64,000 nt of DNA from Pseudomonas canadensis (GCF_000503215.1 NZ_KI628540.1:315030-379029); one strand, 5' to 3'. Shown: positions 26,745-36,068, counted from the stretch's first letter. The notes: generated by a model not told the origin, from the sequence alone. Made by a program: numbers and translations.

Positions 26745-28544
26745 ATGCAACGCCTATTCCTGAGCCTGTTGATCTGCCTGGGCTTCACGCTCCCGGCCAC
26801 CGCCCATGCCTGGTGGCAGGACGACTGGCACTACCGCAAACAGATTTCGGTGGACACCACCGCCCAAGGCGCCGCGATCAACCAGGCCCTGGGCCGTACC
26901 GCGCTGCTGGTGCGCTTGCACACCGGCAACTTCACCTTTGACGGGGTCAAGGATGACGGCGCCGACCTGCGTTTTGTGAGCGCCGATGAAAAAACCGTGT
27001 TCAACCACCAGATCGAGAGCTTCGACCCATTGATGGGCATGGCGCTGATCTGGGTCGATGTGCCCAAGGTCGAAGGCGGTCAGCGTCAGGACCTGTGGAT
27101 GTACTACGGCAACCAGAAGGCCCCGGCCACCGCCAACGGCCAGTTGACGTTCGACCCGAACTACACCGCGCTCTACCATTTTGACGGGGCCAACGGCACA
27201 CCGGCCCGCGACACCACGGCCTACGCCAACACCGCGTTGAACGCCACCGGTGCGAGCATCGACGGTGTGATCGGCCGTGCCTTGCAGTTCAGCGGTCAAC
27301 CGCTGATGTTGCCGGCCAGCCCTTCGCTGCAACACGCTGCGGGTGGCGCGTTCACCTTCAGCGCCTGGCTGCGCCTGGACCAAGCCAGCGGCGAGCAAGT
27401 CGTGCTGGCCCGACGTGATGGTGCCCATAGCCTGTTGCTGGGTCTGAACCAGGGCATGCCGTTCGTGGACATCGACGGCCAGCGCGCCGTGTCGACTCAA
27501 CCTTTGAACCCCGGCCAATGGCAGCACCTGGCGTTCACCTCTGAGGGTGACAAGGTCACGCTGTATGTGAATGGCCGCGAGACTGCCACCCTGGCCGTTG
27601 CCTTGCCCGCGTTCAACACCCAACTGGCCATTGGTGCCGATCTGCCGGAAGCGGGCACCACGCACCTGCCATTCGCCGGGGCCATCGATGAGTTGCGCCT
27701 GTCCAAGGTGGCGCGTCCGGCGGCACTGTTGCAGGCCGATGCCAGCGCCCAGGGCGCCGAGTCGAAACTGGTGGCCTATGGCGTGGATGAAGAACAGTCC
27801 GGCTTTGGTTTCGGCAGCCTGGGCTTCTTGCTCAACGCGGTGCCGGTGGATGCCTGGGTAATCATCCTGGTCCTGGTGGCGATGATGTTCCAGTCGTGGG
27901 TCATCATGCTGCGTAAGAACCGTCAGGTCAGCCGCCTCAGCAGCGCCAACGAGGTGTTCCGCGAGCACTTCTCACAAATCGGCACCCGCCTGGAGATGTA
28001 CGCCGACGACGCCCAACTGGGTGAGCGCCTGGCCCATTCTTCGCTGTGGCGCCTGTACCTGGTAGCGGTCAAGGAGATCCGCACCCGGCGTGCCCAGGGC
28101 GCTGACACCTCGTCGGTCTCGGCCGCCACCATCGAAGCCATCCGTTGCTCGATGGACGGCGTGCGCACCCGCGAAAACCAGGCGCTCAGCTCCAAGCTCT
28201 CGACCCTGTCCAACGCCATCGCCGGCGGCCCTTATATCGGCCTGCTCGGCACAGTGCTGGGGATCATGGTGGTGTTCCTCGGTACGGCCATGGCCGGTGA
28301 TGTGAACATCAATGCGATTGCTCCCGGTATGGCGGCGGCGTTGCTGGCCACGGCCATGGGCCTGTTTGTCGCGATCCCGGCGCTGTTTGGCTACAACCGC
28401 CTGATCACGCGCAACAAGGAAGTCAGCGCGGACATGCGTGTGTTTGTCGACGAGTTCATCACCCGCCTGGCGGAGATGCACGGCGAGAGCCAGCACAGTG
28501 AAGCCGCGCACCGTCGTGACCATCACGCCGCTGTTCCGGCCTGA
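26745..28544 (+). CDS. ExbB/TolQ proton-channel protein fused to DUF2341 and LamG-like ectodomain
   Basis: 599 residues. A signal peptide (about 1-22) leads to a DUF2341-like domain (about 25-130, WWQDDWHYRKQISVD onward) and a concanavalin/LamG-like domain (about 140-330, with FTFSAWLRLD, PGQWQHLAFTSEGDKVTLYVNG and GAIDELRLSKVAR). A membrane segment follows near 362-383 (AWVIILVLVAMMFQSWVIML). The last 200 residues are a MotA/TolQ/ExbB channel with GGPYIGLLGTVLGIMVVF and AALLATAMGLFVAIPALF. Standard ExbB is about 240 residues, so the periplasmic part is an addition that could bind glycan or envelope ligands. It is co-transcribed with exbD and tonB and directly follows the TpsB gene. P. aeruginosa exbB2 is the apparent counterpart (remembered). 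Confidence 0.9.
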   Translation: MQRLFLSLLICLGFTLPATAHAWWQDDWHYRKQISVDTTAQGAAINQALGRTALLVRLHTGNFTFDGVKDDGADLRFVSADEKTVFNHQIESFDPLMGMALIWVDVPKVEGGQRQDLWMYYGNQKAPATANGQLTFDPNYTALYHFDGANGTPARDTTAYANTALNATGASIDGVIGRALQFSGQPLMLPASPSLQHAAGGAFTFSAWLRLDQASGEQVVLARRDGAHSLLLGLNQGMPFVDIDGQRAVSTQPLNPGQWQHLAFTSEGDKVTLYVNGRETATLAVALPAFNTQLAIGADLPEAGTTHLPFAGAIDELRLSKVARPAALLQADASAQGAESKLVAYGVDEEQSGFGFGSLGFLLNAVPVDAWVIILVLVAMMFQSWVIMLRKNRQVSRLSSANEVFREHFSQIGTRLEMYADDAQLGERLAHSSLWRLYLVAVKEIRTRRAQGADTSSVSAATIEAIRCSMDGVRTRENQALSSKLSTLSNAIAGGPYIGLLGTVLGIMVVFLGTAMAGDVNINAIAPGMAAALLATAMGLFVAIPALFGYNRLITRNKEVSADMRVFVDEFITRLAEMHGESQHSEAAHRRDHHAAVPA

Positions 28545-28555
28545 GGAGATCTGCC

Positions 28556-28981
28556 ATGGCTTCCGTAAATACCTCCCACGACGATGACGATGATGCCGCC
28601 GTCGACAGTATCAACATCACGCCCCTGGTGGACGTGCTGATGGTGGTGCTGGTGATGTTTATCCTCACCGCCACCGCTCAGGTCTCGGGCATCCAGATTC
28701 ACTTGCCCAAGGCCAGCGCTTCGGTGTCGTTGTCGGAGGCCAAGACCAAGGCCATCTCCGTGAACGACGGTGGCCAGGTGTTTCTCGACGCCTACCCGGT
28801 GACCCTCGGCGAGCTGGAAGAACGCCTGCGCATCGAGAAAGCGCTGAACCCGGATTTCCCGGTGATCGTGCGTGGCGATGCGATGGTGCAGTACCAGAAG
28901 GTGATCGAAGTGCTCGACCTGCTGCGTCGGCTGGAACTGTCCCAGGTCGGGTTGGTTACCGGCAAACCGAGTCAGGGCTGA
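28556..28981 (+). CDS. exbD: ExbD/TolR-type biopolymer transport protein
   Basis: 141 residues. A short acidic N-terminus (DDDDDAAVDS) precedes one membrane segment (NITPLVDVLMVVLVMFILTA) that carries the conserved Asp needed for proton use. A periplasmic ExbD domain follows, with PVIVRGDAMVQYQKVIEVLD. It pairs with the upstream ExbB fusion (11-base gap) and the TonB gene 3 bases downstream. Confidence 0.94.
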   Translation: MASVNTSHDDDDDAAVDSINITPLVDVLMVVLVMFILTATAQVSGIQIHLPKASASVSLSEAKTKAISVNDGGQVFLDAYPVTLGELEERLRIEKALNPDFPVIVRGDAMVQYQKVIEVLDLLRRLELSQVGLVTGKPSQG

Positions 28982-28984
28982 GAC

Positions 28985-29689
28985 ATGACCGCACAGATCC
29001 CGATCGCGCCCTTGCCCATTAAGAAGAAGCCGCCGTTGCGCCCGTTGAAGTGGGGCGTGGGCCTGTTGCTGGGTGCCGTGGCGGCCTGGTTCTTGTGGCA
29101 ATGGGCCAATGACATGAGTGGCGTGCGCCGCGAAGCACCGAAGGTGCCGACGATTATCCCGTTGCCGCCGCCACCGCCACCACCGCCGGAAAAGCCCAAG
29201 GAGCCTGAGCCCCAGGTCGAAGAAAAAATCCCGGAACCGGTGCCAAGCCCCGAACCCGAAGAGGTCAAGCCGGCCGAGGAAGCGCCGCCTTCGCCTAACG
29301 AAGACCTGGCCAACCCGATGCAGATCGACGGCGACGCCCAGTCCGGCAACGACGGTTTCAACATCGGCGCCGGCAAGGGCGGCGGCATGGCCGGCAGTGG
29401 TGGCGGTGGGTTGGGAACGGGCACTTACAAGCAGTACCTGGCCGGCACTTATCAGCGACTGATGCGCGAAGACCCTGAACTGCGCAAGAAGGCGTTCTCG
29501 ACACAGATAGACCTGTGGTTGGGCGCCGATGGCCAGGTCACCAAAGCCTTGGTGACCAAGTCCAGCGGGGATGCCGAGACCGACGCGCAGATGCTCGCCT
29601 TGATCCAGGCACCGCGTGCCACACAGAAGCCGCCGGCGTCGCTGACGCTGCCCATGCGCCTGTCACTCAAGGGCCGGCGTCCGGATTGA
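28985..29689 (+). CDS. TonB-family protein
   Basis: 234 residues. A cytoplasmic basic tail (KKKPPLRPLK) and one membrane anchor (about 24-41) are followed by a Pro/Glu-rich stalk (PLPPPPPPPPEKPKEPEPQ), a Gly-rich stretch (GAGKGGGMAGSGGGG), and a C-terminal TonB-like domain (about 150-230: YKQYLAGTYQRLMRED, LWLGADGQVTKALVTKSS). It transmits the proton-motive force from ExbB-ExbD to an outer-membrane partner. Being encoded with TpsB and a porin rather than a TonB-dependent receptor is unusual. Confidence 0.9.
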   Translation: MTAQIPIAPLPIKKKPPLRPLKWGVGLLLGAVAAWFLWQWANDMSGVRREAPKVPTIIPLPPPPPPPPEKPKEPEPQVEEKIPEPVPSPEPEEVKPAEEAPPSPNEDLANPMQIDGDAQSGNDGFNIGAGKGGGMAGSGGGGLGTGTYKQYLAGTYQRLMREDPELRKKAFSTQIDLWLGADGQVTKALVTKSSGDAETDAQMLALIQAPRATQKPPASLTLPMRLSLKGRRPD

Positions 29690-29730
29690 ACAAACCCTTT
29701 TTTACGGTTTTTTACAGGAGTTGCGTACAC

Positions 29731-31431
29731 ATGATTTCCCCCGTGAATCGACTGACCCTGGCGGTCGGCATGGTCATCGCGACCCTGGTCGGCCAGGCGG
29801 CTGCAGCCCCGGTCGCACCCTCGGAAAACGTCACCATCAACCTGATCCGCCTATTGGTGCAGCAAGGCGTGCTGACCCAGGACACCGCCAACGGCCTGAT
29901 CGCCCAGGCCGAAAAAGAGGCCCAGCAGGCCCGCCAGGCCAATGCCGCGCCGGTGGTGGCCGCAGGCCCCGCCGCTGCGCCGGGTGACGTGCGTGTGCAG
30001 TACGTGCCGCAGGCGGTGAAGGATCAGATCCGTGATCAGGTCAAGGCCGAGGTCATGGCCACCGCCAAGCAGGAAAACTGGGCCCAGCCCAATACCTTCC
30101 CGGATTGGGTCTCGCGTATCAGCTTTGATGGCGATATCCGCCTGCGGGACGAGTCGCGCTATTTTTCGGGCAATAACAGCAACGAGATCGTCGACTACGC
30201 CAAGCTCAATGAAAGCGGCCCGTACGACACCAACAAAGACACCAACACCAAGCTGCCGCCGCTGCTCAACACCACCAAGGACCGCGAAAACCTGTTCCGC
30301 CTGCGCGCGCGCCTGGGCATGAAAGCCGTGCTGTCACCGGACTGGACGGCCGGCATCCGTGTGGGCACCGGCTCTGACAACAACCCGGTGTCCACCACCC
30401 AGACCCTGGGCGGCGGCTTTGGCAAGAAAGACATCTGGCTCGATCAGGGCTACCTGAGTTGGAAGGCCACGCCGGACGTGACCCTCACCGCCGGGCGATT
30501 CGCCAACCCGTTCTATTCCACTGACATGATGTATTCGGGCGACCTGAACTTCGACGGTATCGCCGCCAATTTCAACCATACGCTCAATAGCCAGTGGGGC
30601 CTGTTCGGCACCTTGGGCGCGTTCCCGGTGGAGTACACCTCCGACTCGGCCAGCAGCAACGGTTTCGACAAGGAAGACAGCGACACCAAGTGGCTGTTTG
30701 GTGGGCAGATCGGCGCCAACTGGAAGATCAACCGCGAAAACAGCCTGAAGGGCGCGCTGGCCTACTACCACTTTGACGATATCGAAGGTAAACGCTCCGG
30801 CGCTTGCCAGCCGTGGTCCGGCCAGCCGGCGTGTGACAGTGACGGCTCGCGCCTGGCCTTCATGCAAAAGGGCAACAGCGTGTTCCTGCTACGCGACATT
30901 ACGCCGAATCCAGCCACCCCAGGCCTGACCCCGCAACCGCAGTTCGTCGGCCTGGCATCCAAGTTCGATGTGCTCGACCTGAACCTGGCCTGGGATGCCG
31001 AGCTGCCCAGCGATTTCAAGCTGCGCACCCAAGGCAACTTCATCCACAACCTGGCCTACGACAAGGGCGAGATGCTCAAGCGCAGCGAAGGCCAGATCGT
31101 CAACAACATCAACAGCAAGGGCCAGTTTGAAAGTGGCGGCAATGCGCTGATGGTGTCGTTCACCCTCGGCAGCGCGCTGGAAATGCGCAAACGCGGCGAT
31201 TGGAACGTGTTGGCCGGCTACAAATACATCCAGCCTGACGCACTGCCTGACGGCTTCAACGATTCGTCGTTCCACCTGGGCGGCACCAACGCCAAGGGGT
31301 ATTTCATTGGCGCCAACTACGGCATCGAAAAGAACATCTACGCCAGTGCGCGTTGGTTAAGCGCGTCTGAAGTGTATGGCGCGCCGTTCGAAGTCGATGT
31401 GATGCAACTGGAACTCAACACGCGCTTTTGA
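29731..31431 (+). CDS. Putative outer-membrane porin with N-terminal coiled coil
   Basis: 566 residues from ATG 29731, preceded by acaggag. After a signal peptide (ending AAAAPVAPS) comes a coiled-coil/S-layer-like helical region (NLIRLLVQQGVLTQDTANGL...EKEAQQARQ) and a beta barrel of about 460 residues (FDGDIRLRDESRYF, FRLRARLGMKAVL, LTAGRFANPF), ending in LNTRF with terminal Phe. It resembles the 'putative porin' family (Porin_5 type). Its place in the TPS/Ton operon suggests outer-membrane work alongside TpsB. The substrate is unknown. Confidence 0.85.
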   Translation: MISPVNRLTLAVGMVIATLVGQAAAAPVAPSENVTINLIRLLVQQGVLTQDTANGLIAQAEKEAQQARQANAAPVVAAGPAAAPGDVRVQYVPQAVKDQIRDQVKAEVMATAKQENWAQPNTFPDWVSRISFDGDIRLRDESRYFSGNNSNEIVDYAKLNESGPYDTNKDTNTKLPPLLNTTKDRENLFRLRARLGMKAVLSPDWTAGIRVGTGSDNNPVSTTQTLGGGFGKKDIWLDQGYLSWKATPDVTLTAGRFANPFYSTDMMYSGDLNFDGIAANFNHTLNSQWGLFGTLGAFPVEYTSDSASSNGFDKEDSDTKWLFGGQIGANWKINRENSLKGALAYYHFDDIEGKRSGACQPWSGQPACDSDGSRLAFMQKGNSVFLLRDITPNPATPGLTPQPQFVGLASKFDVLDLNLAWDAELPSDFKLRTQGNFIHNLAYDKGEMLKRSEGQIVNNINSKGQFESGGNALMVSFTLGSALEMRKRGDWNVLAGYKYIQPDALPDGFNDSSFHLGGTNAKGYFIGANYGIEKNIYASARWLSASEVYGAPFEVDVMQLELNTRF

Positions 31432-31449
31432 TGCGCACGGAGATGCCAC

Positions 31450-32076
31450 ATGAACACGCGAATCTGCGGGCTGTTGCTGCTGCTGGTCACCACCGGCGCG
31501 TCGGCTGAAGGCATGGAGGAACGCCTGCGTACGCAACTGCGCAGCACTACCCAGCAATTGCAGGCCCTGCAAAGCGAACAGGCCCAGGCCAGCGCCGCGC
31601 GGATTGCGGCGGAAAACCAGGCCAAGCAGGCCCAGGCGCAAATCAAGCAGCTGACCACCGAACTCGCCCAGGTGCGTGGCGTGGCCGAGCAAATGGCCGG
31701 CCAGCAACAGAGCCTGCACAGTCAAGCTCAGGCCCAGGTGGCGGCCAGCAACGAGCAGATCGGCAAGTTCAAGAAGGCCTATGACGAACTGCTGGTGCTG
31801 GCCAAGGGCAAAGAGGCCGAGCGTGCGCGCTTGCAGGCACAACTGAGCGAACGTGACACACAAGTGCAGCAATGTTCAGTCAAGAATCAACAGATGTACG
31901 GCGTGGCCCAGCAGTTGCTCGCGGCCTACGAAAAAATCGACGTGGCCGAGGTGATGAGTATTCGCCAGCCCTTCGCCAGCAGCGCGCGGGTCAAGTTCGA
32001 GGAACTCGCCCAGGGCTTTGGCGACGATTTGTACAAAAGCCGTTTCGATGCACCCCAGGCAACCGCCAATCATTGA
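31450..32076 (+). CDS. Exported coiled-coil protein
   Basis: 208 residues. The signal peptide (CGLLLLLVTTGASA) is followed by a long Gln/Ala-rich coiled coil (about 22-140, e.g. LRSTTQQLQALQSEQAQ) and a C-terminal globular tail (AYEKIDVAEVMSIRQPFAS). The architecture is like periplasmic tethering or chaperone proteins; I cannot name a family. It starts 18 bases after the porin gene within the same operon. Confidence 0.78.
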   Translation: MNTRICGLLLLLVTTGASAEGMEERLRTQLRSTTQQLQALQSEQAQASAARIAAENQAKQAQAQIKQLTTELAQVRGVAEQMAGQQQSLHSQAQAQVAASNEQIGKFKKAYDELLVLAKGKEAERARLQAQLSERDTQVQQCSVKNQQMYGVAQQLLAAYEKIDVAEVMSIRQPFASSARVKFEELAQGFGDDLYKSRFDAPQATANH

Positions 32077-32096
32077 TCGACAGGGAAGAAATCACC

Positions 32097-32549
32097 ATGA
32101 ACGAATTGATCTCCAGCGTCACCACCCAGAGCCTCACCGAGCTGCTGCAGGAAGCCGGCTACCGCGTCAACCAGACCGAACAGAACGGCGTCGTGCAATT
32201 GCTCAGCGCCAGTCAGGGCATCGGTTTTGCCGTGCGTTTCGGCAACCCGGCGGTGGAGCAGGGCAGCTATGTGGACTTCACCTACAGCTGTGCGCTGCGC
32301 ATCCAGGGCGAATTGCCTGAAGGTCTGGCGCAGGTGTGGAACGCTTCGCGACGCTTTGCGCGGTTGTCGGTGCAGGGCGAGTTTTTGTTGATGGAAATGG
32401 ACGTGGTGGTGGCGGGCGTGGGCGCTACGCACCTGCGCAGTCAGCTGGAGTTGTGGGATCGCCTGTTACAGGAATTTATCGTTTACCTGCGTGAATACAG
32501 CCAACAGGCCGCGCAGTTGCAGGCTGAAGCCGAGGCGCCGGTATTGTGA
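32097..32549 (+). CDS. YbjN-like (type III chaperone-fold) protein
   Basis: 150 residues from ATG 32097, with aggga upstream. The central part (LLQEAGYRVNQTEQNGVVQL, GFAVRFGN, WNASRRFARLSVQGEFLLME) has the pattern of YbjN domains, which fold like type III secretion chaperones. No signal peptide, so cytoplasmic. Its last 4 bases overlap the start of the parvulin gene. A chaperone-like role for an exported partner of the operon is an inference. Confidence 0.72.
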   Translation: MNELISSVTTQSLTELLQEAGYRVNQTEQNGVVQLLSASQGIGFAVRFGNPAVEQGSYVDFTYSCALRIQGELPEGLAQVWNASRRFARLSVQGEFLLMEMDVVVAGVGATHLRSQLELWDRLLQEFIVYLREYSQQAAQLQAEAEAPVL

Positions 32550-33487
32550 AGAAACCTACCTTGATGGTCGGCGCGGGTGCGTTGGTCTTGCTGGTGGTGG
32601 CGGTGGGCTTGAGCCTGCGGCCGGGCAGTGACCCGGTGGCGGCGCAGCAACCGGCGCCGGTGATCAATCCTGTATCGGCCGGGCCGGCGGTGGCCCGCCT
32701 GGGCAATCAGCAGATCGACCTGACGGAACTGAAAACCGTGCTGGCCAGCCTGCCTGCCGAGTCCCGTGAGCAGTTGCGCGGTAACCGTGGCGCGTTGGAA
32801 ACCTGGATTCGTTCACGGTTGGCGCAAAAGGCGGTGCTCGAACAGGCCGACGCCCAGGGCTGGCGCCAGCGCCCGGACGTGGAACAGCAGACCCGCGCCG
32901 CCGCCGAGCAGATCGTGTTTCGCGACTACATGCTCTCGGTCAGCCAGGTGCCGGCCGATTACCCCAGCGCGGCGGAGTTGCAGCAGGCCTACGACAGTGG
33001 CAAGTCGCAATGGGTGACGCCGCCATTGTACCGGGTGAGCCAGATTTTCCTGGCGACCAATGACCCGCAAACCGTCGACAACGTGCGCCGCCAGGCCCAG
33101 GAACTGAGCCGTCGTGCCCAGGCCGCGCCAGGTGATTTCGCCGCCCTGGCCACGCAGTTTTCCCAGGACACCGACTCCGCCGCGCGCGGCGGTGACTCAG
33201 GCATGCAACCCTTGCAACAGCTGGTGCCGGAAGTGCGCAATGCCGTGTCGCGCCTCAAGGTCGGCGCCGTGTCGGACGTGGTGCAGAGCGCGGCGGGGTT
33301 TCATGTGCTCAAACTCACCGGCCAGCAACCGGCGCGTACTGCGACCCTCGACGAACTGCGCGAGCGCCTGACCCAGGCCCTGCGTGTCCAACGTCAGGAG
33401 CAGATCGCCAAGGCGTACCTCGAAGGCATGCTCAACACCGCAACCCTGAGTATCGACGGCGCCGAGCTGAACAAGGTGCTGGAGTAA
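32546..33487 (+). CDS. Periplasmic peptidyl-prolyl isomerase, parvulin/PpiC type
   Basis: 313 residues starting with GTG that overlaps the preceding stop (GTGA). An N-terminal signal anchor (TLMVGAGALVLLVVAVGLSL) and a SurA-like helical region precede a parvulin domain (about 163-262: YRVSQIFLATNDP, FAALATQFSQDTDSAARGGD, AGFHVLKLTGQQPAR). It likely helps fold or hold exported substrates such as the giant exoprotein or the porin. The order TpsB-ExbB-ExbD-TonB-...-PpiC-LysR resembles P. aeruginosa PA0692-PA0701 from memory. Confidence 0.9.
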   Translation: MKKPTLMVGAGALVLLVVAVGLSLRPGSDPVAAQQPAPVINPVSAGPAVARLGNQQIDLTELKTVLASLPAESREQLRGNRGALETWIRSRLAQKAVLEQADAQGWRQRPDVEQQTRAAAEQIVFRDYMLSVSQVPADYPSAAELQQAYDSGKSQWVTPPLYRVSQIFLATNDPQTVDNVRRQAQELSRRAQAAPGDFAALATQFSQDTDSAARGGDSGMQPLQQLVPEVRNAVSRLKVGAVSDVVQSAAGFHVLKLTGQQPARTATLDELRERLTQALRVQRQEQIAKAYLEGMLNTATLSIDGAELNKVLE

Positions 33488-33538
33488 CCCGCGTCAACCC
33501 GCATTGGATGCACAGACCGACAAGACAGGGAGTCTCCC

Positions 33539-34516
33539 ATGGCATTTCTAGAACCGTCCGCCCCCCAGGGGCCGTCCTCTTATCGCGCCCCCACCGAGGG
33601 ACGCAGTAGCTGGCTGGCCCTGGCCCATGAGATCGAGCCGGAGGTGGCGCGCTACTTTCTGGTGAGCGCGCGCTGCGGCTGCTTCATGCAGGCGGCGCGC
33701 AGCTTGAATATCAAGGCGACGCTGTTGCGCAAGCGCCTGGCGCAGTTGGAAGAACATTTACGGCATTCGCTGTTCACCTACCAGGGCAATGGTCTGGTGC
33801 TCAGTCGCGATGGCCAGCAGTTGCAGGCCCAATTGATTGCCCTGGCCCATGAACGGCGCTTGCCGGTCACGGAGCAGCCGTTGATTCGGCTGGCAGTGGC
33901 CGAACCGATCCTGCACGACATCCTTGGTCGCGACCTGATCGCTTTGTTGCGCCGCAATGCCAGCGTGCGCCTGGAGATTATCTCCATCGACAGCCAGTTG
34001 TCGCTGCAAGCGGTGGATGTGGATGTGGTGCTATGGCTGTCGGACACCGATGGCCCCGTGCCTGGTCCGAGCTTTGCCACCGAGCCGCCACAGGCCCTGG
34101 CGCGCCTACATTACTTGCCCCATATCGCCAAGCGTTATTCGCGGTTGACCACACGCCCGGACAGTGTCGAAGACCTCGACGACTACATGCTGGTGCAATG
34201 GCAGCCTGATGCGCAGGTGGGCGCGTTGCAGGCGTGGAACCGGGTGGTGCAGCAGCGCTTGGCGGCGGTGGTGCAGGTGCATGCGTATTCGCTGATGTTG
34301 GAGATGATTCGTTGCGGTGCGTGCATTGGGTTGCTGCCACATTACATGAGCAGTTTTGACCGGGGCCTGGTGGCGTTGCCGGGGTTGTTGGCCGAGAGCA
34401 TGCAGCGCCAGGTGTGGCTGGCGGTGAATGCGCAGGTGGCGGATGTGGAGGCGGTGCGGATGATTGTGGAGTTGATCATCGGCACCTTTGAAGGCCGACG
34501 CGAGTGGTTTGATTAG
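33539..34516 (+). CDS. LysR-family regulator of the TPS/Ton operon
   Basis: 325 residues with agggag just before the ATG. The helix-turn-helix (about 38-95: YFLVSARCGCFMQAARSLNI, LRKRLAQLEEHLRHSLFTYQ) is preceded by a 35-residue extension. The effector domain is LysR-type (VQVHAYSLMLEMIRCGACIGLLPHYM). It is the last gene of the run starting with phdA, with 51 bases after ppiC. Its stop overlaps the converging stop of the next gene by 4 bases. Confidence 0.85.
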   Translation: MAFLEPSAPQGPSSYRAPTEGRSSWLALAHEIEPEVARYFLVSARCGCFMQAARSLNIKATLLRKRLAQLEEHLRHSLFTYQGNGLVLSRDGQQLQAQLIALAHERRLPVTEQPLIRLAVAEPILHDILGRDLIALLRRNASVRLEIISIDSQLSLQAVDVDVVLWLSDTDGPVPGPSFATEPPQALARLHYLPHIAKRYSRLTTRPDSVEDLDDYMLVQWQPDAQVGALQAWNRVVQQRLAAVVQVHAYSLMLEMIRCGACIGLLPHYMSSFDRGLVALPGLLAESMQRQVWLAVNAQVADVEAVRMIVELIIGTFEGRREWFD

Positions 34517-35379
34517 CGTTGCAGCACGCCGCGAAAGGTCGCGCTCAAGGCACGCAGTGTTTCCCGTGAGCGCACATCGGTGATGCGGCTGTGAAGTACC
34601 ACCTCACTCACGGGCAAGGCGGGCAACCCGTATTGCTCACTCACTTCCACCGCACCTGCCGGCGCAACGCGATGGGCGAGGGCGGCGACGCCCAATCCGG
34701 CGCTGACGGCGGCGCCCACGGCCATGACACCGCCGCCAACGAACACTTCGGTCCAGTCGATGCGTGCCTCATCCAGTGCGCGTGTGGCCAAGTGGCGAAC
34801 GCCGCAGGGCGCGGCCATTGTGGCCATGCGCAGGGGCGTGCCGGGGCTGTGTTGCCAGGTGGGGGCGGCGAACCAGCCGAAGCGTTCCACCGCCAGCACG
34901 TCGCCATCCTGGCGGTCGCCCTCGTTGCGCACGATCACGGCGTCAAGTTCGCTGCGGTCGAAGGCGGCGACCAGGTCGCGGGAGGAGGCGATGCGCACTT
35001 CAAGGATCACCAACGGATCGTAAGCGGCCAGGCGATTGAGCCAGGTCGGCAAGTCGGGGCCGGCCACGTGATCACTGATGCCGATCACCAGGCGTCGCGG
35101 CGCGTGGCTGTTCATATCGCCCAAGGCGCGTTCATGGGCATTGAGCAGGGCGCGGGCCGCGACGATGAATTGTTCGCCTTGGGGCGACAACCGCACATGG
35201 CGTGGCGTGCGCTCTAGCAGGCGATAGCCGAGGCGTTCTTCCAGGCGTTTGAGTTTGAGGCTGATCGCTGCCTGGGAGGTGTCGAGGGCTTCGGCGGCGC
35301 GAGTGAAGCTGGCGAAATCGGCCACCAGCACGAAGGCTTGGACAGTGTCGATATCCAGCGGTTTGGGTGCGTCAGTCAT
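34513..35379 (-). CDS. LysR-family transcriptional regulator
   Basis: 288 residues: an N-terminal HTH (DTVQAFVLVADFASFTRAAE, TSQAAISLKLKRLEERLG) and a LysR substrate domain. It is divergent from the DUF4865 gene across 93 bases, its likely target. Family members of this kind often control small oxidoreductase or DUF4865 genes, but no ligand can be assigned. Confidence 0.88.
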   Translation of the reverse strand: MTDAPKPLDIDTVQAFVLVADFASFTRAAEALDTSQAAISLKLKRLEERLGYRLLERTPRHVRLSPQGEQFIVAARALLNAHERALGDMNSHAPRRLVIGISDHVAGPDLPTWLNRLAAYDPLVILEVRIASSRDLVAAFDRSELDAVIVRNEGDRQDGDVLAVERFGWFAAPTWQHSPGTPLRMATMAAPCGVRHLATRALDEARIDWTEVFVGGGVMAVGAAVSAGLGVAALAHRVAPAGAVEVSEQYGLPALPVSEVVLHSRITDVRSRETLRALSATFRGVLQR

Positions 35380-35472
35380 ATTGGATCCTTATCGCACTTA
35401 TATCGGTTGATATCTTGTTGAAATCATCGTCGCTGCGCAAGCTAAACACTCAACGTGCCCAGGAGTTTGTCC

Positions 35473-36015
35473 ATGTTTGCCAAACAGTATTCACATCGCT
35501 TGCCTGCCGACTACGACATGGGCGTGATCCGCCGACGCGCCGCGCAATTGGGGCCGTTGTGGGATAACGCCGAGGGGTTGCTGTTCAAGGCGTTTATCGC
35601 CCAGGAGCGCGGGGGTAATGTGTATTCGTCGGTTTACCTCTGGGCCGACCCGCTGCAGGCGGCTGACTTCCTGCTGGGTGAGCGCTTTCAGAAGGTGCTC
35701 GACAGCTTTGGCCGCCCACATATCGAGAGCTGGTTGCCGTTGGACCTGCAACGTGGCCCGGCACAGGGCGCGTTGAGTTTGTATCGCGAGGAGTGGGCAT
35801 TGGCGCCAGGGGCGAACCGCGCCGCGATCTTGGCCGAGGAGAAACAGCGTAATCAGCAGGTGGCTGAGCACAGTGACACGTTCGCAGTGTTCCTCGCGTT
35901 GGATGTGCAAGCGTGGCGGTTGGTGCGGTTTACGCTGTCCGCCAAGGCGCTGGACGCCGAATATCCTGGCGCGGGTTACCAGGTGCTTTATCTGGCACAA
36001 GGCGTTGCGCCCTAG
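35473..36015 (+). CDS. DUF4865 family protein
   Basis: 180 residues from ATG 35473 (cccaggag upstream). The pattern YDMGVIRRRAAQLGPLWDN, LFKAFIAQERGG and YLWADPLQAADFLLGERF fits the DUF4865 family, small cytoplasmic alpha/beta proteins of unknown function usually paired with a divergent LysR regulator, as here. No signal peptide. Confidence 0.8.
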   Translation: MFAKQYSHRLPADYDMGVIRRRAAQLGPLWDNAEGLLFKAFIAQERGGNVYSSVYLWADPLQAADFLLGERFQKVLDSFGRPHIESWLPLDLQRGPAQGALSLYREEWALAPGANRAAILAEEKQRNQQVAEHSDTFAVFLALDVQAWRLVRFTLSAKALDAEYPGAGYQVLYLAQGVAP

Positions 36016-36068
36016 CGAGAACTGCGCCAGTCTTGGTGGCCTCATCCTTGTCGTTGAAGCACTCTGTG

